Source of the DNA: Oscillospiraceae bacterium | Lineage (GTDB): Bacteria; Bacillota_A; Clostridia; Oscillospirales; JAAYXM01 | Assembly (NCBI GenBank): GCA_017408185.1 | Contig: JAFQVE010000111.1 | Coordinates: 1-7,986 of the forward strand | Reading direction: 5' to 3' | DNA: 7,986 nucleotides | Notes under the pieces: model-generated | The model's database searches: none | The model's input: only the letters and a program-made list of their open reading frames with translations | Told to the model about the DNA's origin: nothing | Part shown: positions 5,910 through 7,986 of the stretch, in pieces | How positions within the stretch are numbered: position 1 is the first letter of the stretch | Layout of the letters: each line of letters begins with the position of its first letter | Translations under genes and position numbers: made by a program

Positions 5910-6896
5910 CTATTCAATATTTGTCTTTTCCCAGAACTCGTGCGTCATAATCATTGTGGGGTAGCGCTTTACAAGCTTGTTGCGGTTTTTTCGTTCCTCG
6001 TGCATTGTAAGTCCGTAATACTCTTTAAAAAGCCTTCCGAGATACGAGCGGCTTCCGAAGCCACACTTATCGGCAATATATGAAAACGAAAATGTTGAAA
6101 AGGTTATCATAATCTGTGCGCGCCTGAGACGAACCATCTGAAGATAGAGCGCGTATGTTGTACCTGTTATCTTTTTCATAAGCCGGAAAAATTCCGTCTG
6201 GCAGAGCGTGGATATGCGTATAAGATCTTCGCGGTGGATTTTTTCCGCATAATTCTTATTCATATATGATATCGCGTCCATCATAGGCGATAGCTTGTTG
6301 CGGATAAAATGTTCTGCCCTTTTTTGCTGTGCTTCGTTAAGCGCAAAGGGAGGCAGAGAAAAAAACTCTGCTATTTTTTTATTTACGTCTTTTATATTTG
6401 AAACGCCTGTCTTGAAGTTATTCTCACACAATGACAGGAGAATTTCATCGGAGCGGGATTTTTCATCGGATGACAGAGTAACGAAGGTTGGAGTAGTGAA
6501 GCCGAGCTCTGCGCTGAATTGTCGGCAAAACATATTTGCAATTACGTTTATACGTCCGGTAACCTGCATTTTATCGAAGAAGAAAAAGGTTCCTTCAAGG
6601 CAGATAAGCTCTACCGGCTCTTCGCCTGAGACTTCATAGCTGTGGAAAACCCCGGGAGGCGCGATGACGACAGAGCCCGGACCGCAGTTAAACTCATCAT
6701 CGCCCACGGCATGTACATAGCTTCCGCTGACGCAATACCACACCTGAGGAAAATCGTGATGGTGGTAGCCGCCGAAAAAATGCTTGGTATATTTAACATA
6801 GCGCACGGCGACGGGATGGCGGGAGGCGGAAAAGACATAGAACATAGTTCCGATAACATTGTTGCCAGGGATTACAACTTTCTTCAAATCTGTCAT
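5910..6896 (-). CDS. AraC family transcriptional regulator with N-terminal cupin sensor
   Basis: A 328-residue transcription factor. The N-terminal half has a cupin-like ligand domain (about 40-90: YHHHDFPQVWYCVSGSY, then a GPGSVVIAPPGVFHSYE strand pair). Such domains usually sense sugars or other small molecules. The C-terminal part (about 205-300) is the two-HTH AraC/XylS DNA-binding domain: first HTH near REDLIRISTLCQTEFFRLMKK (222-242) and second near SFSYIADKCGFGSRSYLGRLFKEYYG (270-295). A tail of about 28 residues follows the usual domain end. The start at 6894-6896 has GGAGAG (complement of 6904-6909) seven bases upstream. The frame opens further, to 6947, but that stretch contains the promoter -10. 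It is divergent from the PHP gene, which is its most likely target along with itself; the ligand is unknown. Confidence 0.93.
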   Translation of the reverse strand: MTDLKKVVIPGNNVIGTMFYVFSASRHPVAVRYVKYTKHFFGGYHHHDFPQVWYCVSGSYVHAVGDDEFNCGPGSVVIAPPGVFHSYEVSGEEPVELICLEGTFFFFDKMQVTGRINVIANMFCRQFSAELGFTTPTFVTLSSDEKSRSDEILLSLCENNFKTGVSNIKDVNKKIAEFFSLPPFALNEAQQKRAEHFIRNKLSPMMDAISYMNKNYAEKIHREDLIRISTLCQTEFFRLMKKITGTTYALYLQMVRLRRAQIMITFSTFSFSYIADKCGFGSRSYLGRLFKEYYGLTMHEERKNRNKLVKRYPTMIMTHEFWEKTNIE

Positions 6897-6930
6897 TTTT
6901 TTGCTCTCCTTTCCCTTTTTGTATATAAAA

Positions 6931-6960
6931 ATTATATCATTTAACACAGTGCTTTGTCTA
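6931..6960 (-). promoter_or_regulatory. Promoter of the AraC-type regulator, extended -10
   Basis: On the minus strand, TAGACA (complement of 6955-6960) and a perfect TATAAT (complement of 6931-6936) are 18 bases apart. A TG one base before the -10 (complement of 6938-6939) makes an extended -10. Transcription would start near 6924, leaving a leader of under 30 bases with the ribosome site. It fixes the CDS start downstream, at 6896. Confidence 0.8.
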
Positions 6961-7094
6961 TATAATAATTTTGTAAAAAATGTAAGATACGACGCTTTTT
7001 CACTTTTTTATATGCTACAATGCAGATGAAATTGATGCAACGGCGAATACGCTTTGCATTACATTGAATTTAAAGCTTTAAGGGGAAAAGAAAA
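6961..7094. promoter_or_regulatory. Divergent regulatory region between the AraC-type gene and the PHP gene
   Basis: On the plus strand a TACAAT -10 (7016-7021) with TG at 7013-7014 is the best promoter for the PHP gene; no good -35 precedes it, which suits an activator-dependent promoter. Downstream of it, ATGCA occurs at 7020-7024 and ATGCAA at 7035-7040, and the complement TTGCAT occurs at 7054-7059. A perfect 10-bp palindrome TAAAGCTTTA (7071-7080) abuts the ribosome site AAGGGG (7080-7085). No gene is seen here. The motifs are candidate regulator sites; none is proven. Confidence 0.5.
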
Positions 7095-7757
7095 ATGTTT
7101 AAGATAGAAACACATTTGCATACAACGGAAGCAAGCCCGTGTTCACAGGTAGACGCGGCTGAAATGGTCAGGCTTTACGCGGAGGCAGGATATAAGACCG
7201 TAATAATAACGGACCACTTCAAGCAGAAATACCTTGATGCTTTTGATTGTGACACATGGAGCGATGCCGTTGACCGTTTTTTTCTCGGTTATCGCAACGC
7301 GAAAGCGGCAGGTGAAAAGCTTGGTGTAAATGTCATCATCGGGGCGGAATTTGAACTGGGAAATGTTCCTAATCATTATCTTACATATGGCATAACACCT
7401 GAAATTGTCAAGAAAAATCCGGAGATTGCAAATCTGCCGGCGGAAGAATTTTATCGTTATATGCACGAGAACGGTGTGTTTGTTGTGCAGGCTCATCCGT
7501 ATCGGGATTGTGGATCATTTCCGACTCCGGACTGTGTTGACGGCTTTGAGATTTACAATTCTAATCCGCGACATACGGATTTTTCCGAAAAGAGCGAGGC
7601 AACGGCAAGAGAGCATAAGCTTTTTGTTACGGCGGGAAGCGATGCTCACCGGCTTAACGACTATGCAATGAGCGGGATGATTTCAAAAAAAGAAATCAAA
7701 TCAGCAGAAGAGTTTGTTGCGTTTGTAAAGAGCGGCGAAGGTGAGCTGATAAGATGA
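7095..7757 (+). CDS. PHP domain metal-dependent phosphoesterase-like protein
   Basis: A 220-residue stand-alone PHP-domain protein, the superfamily of histidinol phosphatase and polymerase-associated phosphoesterases. The metal ligands are all in place: H7 and H9 (HLHTTEAS), D40-H41 (IITDH), E85 (GAEFE), H134 (QAHPYRD), and D183 and H185 (GSDAHR), with H160 (NPRHTD) a possible further ligand. The enzyme should therefore be active on a phosphate ester, but the substrate cannot be read from the sequence. There is no polymerase or other added domain, signal peptide or membrane segment. The ATG has AAGGGG at 7080-7085, nine bases upstream. Its stop overlaps the next start as ATGA, so it is translationally coupled to a second phosphoesterase. 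The divergent AraC-type gene suggests control by a small-molecule signal. Histidinol phosphatase is possible but unsupported, as no his gene is nearby. Confidence 0.92.
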   Translation: MFKIETHLHTTEASPCSQVDAAEMVRLYAEAGYKTVIITDHFKQKYLDAFDCDTWSDAVDRFFLGYRNAKAAGEKLGVNVIIGAEFELGNVPNHYLTYGITPEIVKKNPEIANLPAEEFYRYMHENGVFVVQAHPYRDCGSFPTPDCVDGFEIYNSNPRHTDFSEKSEATAREHKLFVTAGSDAHRLNDYAMSGMISKKEIKSAEEFVAFVKSGEGELIR

Positions 7758-7986
7758 TTTACCTTATCAGTGACATACACGGCGAAGCGGATTTCAAGGG
7801 CCTTTTGCAATATATCGAGAAAGCAACGGAAGATGATTTGCTTCTCATTCTCGGCGATGTTTGCTTTAAGTTTGAGGACACAGAGGAAAACCGGAAATTT
7901 ACGGAGTTTTTCCTTTCGATAAAGAAGAACATAGCAATTGTGGACGGAAACCACGAAAATTTTGAGGTCATAAAAAGCTTTCCCGA
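7754..7986 (+). CDS. Calcineurin-like metallophosphoesterase (3'-truncated by the window edge)
   Basis: The first 77 residues of a metallophosphoesterase. The dimetal motifs appear in order: DIHGE (D7, H9), LGDVCFKFED (D35) and GNHENF (N67, H68). The end reads FEVIKSFP, which resembles a subfamily of small bacterial phosphoesterases with a GNHENFDLLNSYP-like signature (from memory). The remaining histidine motifs lie beyond the window. The start ATG overlaps the PHP stop (ATGA), and no separate ribosome site is obvious, so translation is probably coupled. Two different metal-dependent phosphoesterases in one operon suggests sequential steps on a phosphodiester or sugar-phosphate substrate, which is inference only. 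Confidence 0.9.
   Translation, partial: MIYLISDIHGEADFKGLLQYIEKATEDDLLLILGDVCFKFEDTEENRKFTEFFLSIKKNIAIVDGNHENFEVIKSFP

Noticed and set aside
6897..6947. AraC-type protein extended to 6947
   Set aside because: The extension overlaps the promoter -10 at 6931-6936 and lacks a ribosome site, while 6896 has a good one.
7661..7971. Minus-strand open frames at the right end
   Set aside because: They are antisense to the PHP and metallophosphoesterase genes, whose catalytic motifs are intact.

Overview
The window looks like chromosomal DNA of a Gram-positive anaerobe of the class Clostridia. The evidence is a YgiQ-type radical SAM enzyme, a ruvC-ruvA-ruvB run, a SigH/Spo0H-like sigma factor, a clostridial-type double zinc-ribbon protein, near-consensus sigma-A promoters with extended -10 elements, TTG start use and mixed GC content. 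I cannot name the genus. I see no rRNA, tRNA, CRISPR array, insertion sequence or phage gene.

Region 1 (2-3941, plus strand) is one compact gene run. A 5'-truncated ygiQ overlaps ruvC by four bases (ATGA), and ruvA and ruvB follow with gaps of 18 and 17 bases. RuvA, RuvB and RuvC together make the Holliday-junction branch-migration and resolution machine. Motifs for tetramer DNA binding (RuvA), the AAA+ motor (RuvB) and the four-acid nuclease site (RuvC) all appear intact.

Region 2 (3942-5195, plus strand) starts with a 190-base AT-rich spacer. It holds a hairpin whose U-tract lies on the minus strand, then a textbook promoter for a SigH-like sigma factor gene. A 124-base spacer leads to a small protein with eight cysteines in two zinc-ribbon pairs and codon use typical of a highly expressed gene. 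A strong bidirectional terminator closes this block.

Region 3 (5221-6960, minus strand) holds a HicA/HicB toxin-antitoxin pair that converges on that terminator. Its promoter overlaps a repeat cluster that is a good candidate HicB operator. Immediately upstream is an AraC-family regulator with an N-terminal cupin sensor domain and its own extended -10 promoter.

Region 4 (6961-7986, plus strand) is divergent from the AraC gene. It has a PHP-domain metal-dependent phosphoesterase translationally coupled (ATGA) to a calcineurin-like metallophosphoesterase that runs off the window. The shared intergenic region carries repeated ATGCA(A) motifs that could be the regulator's site. Most of the window is ordinary. 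The parts most worth a second look are the hicAB operator, the AraC/PHP/phosphoesterase locus, the zinc-ribbon gene and the opposite-facing hairpin.
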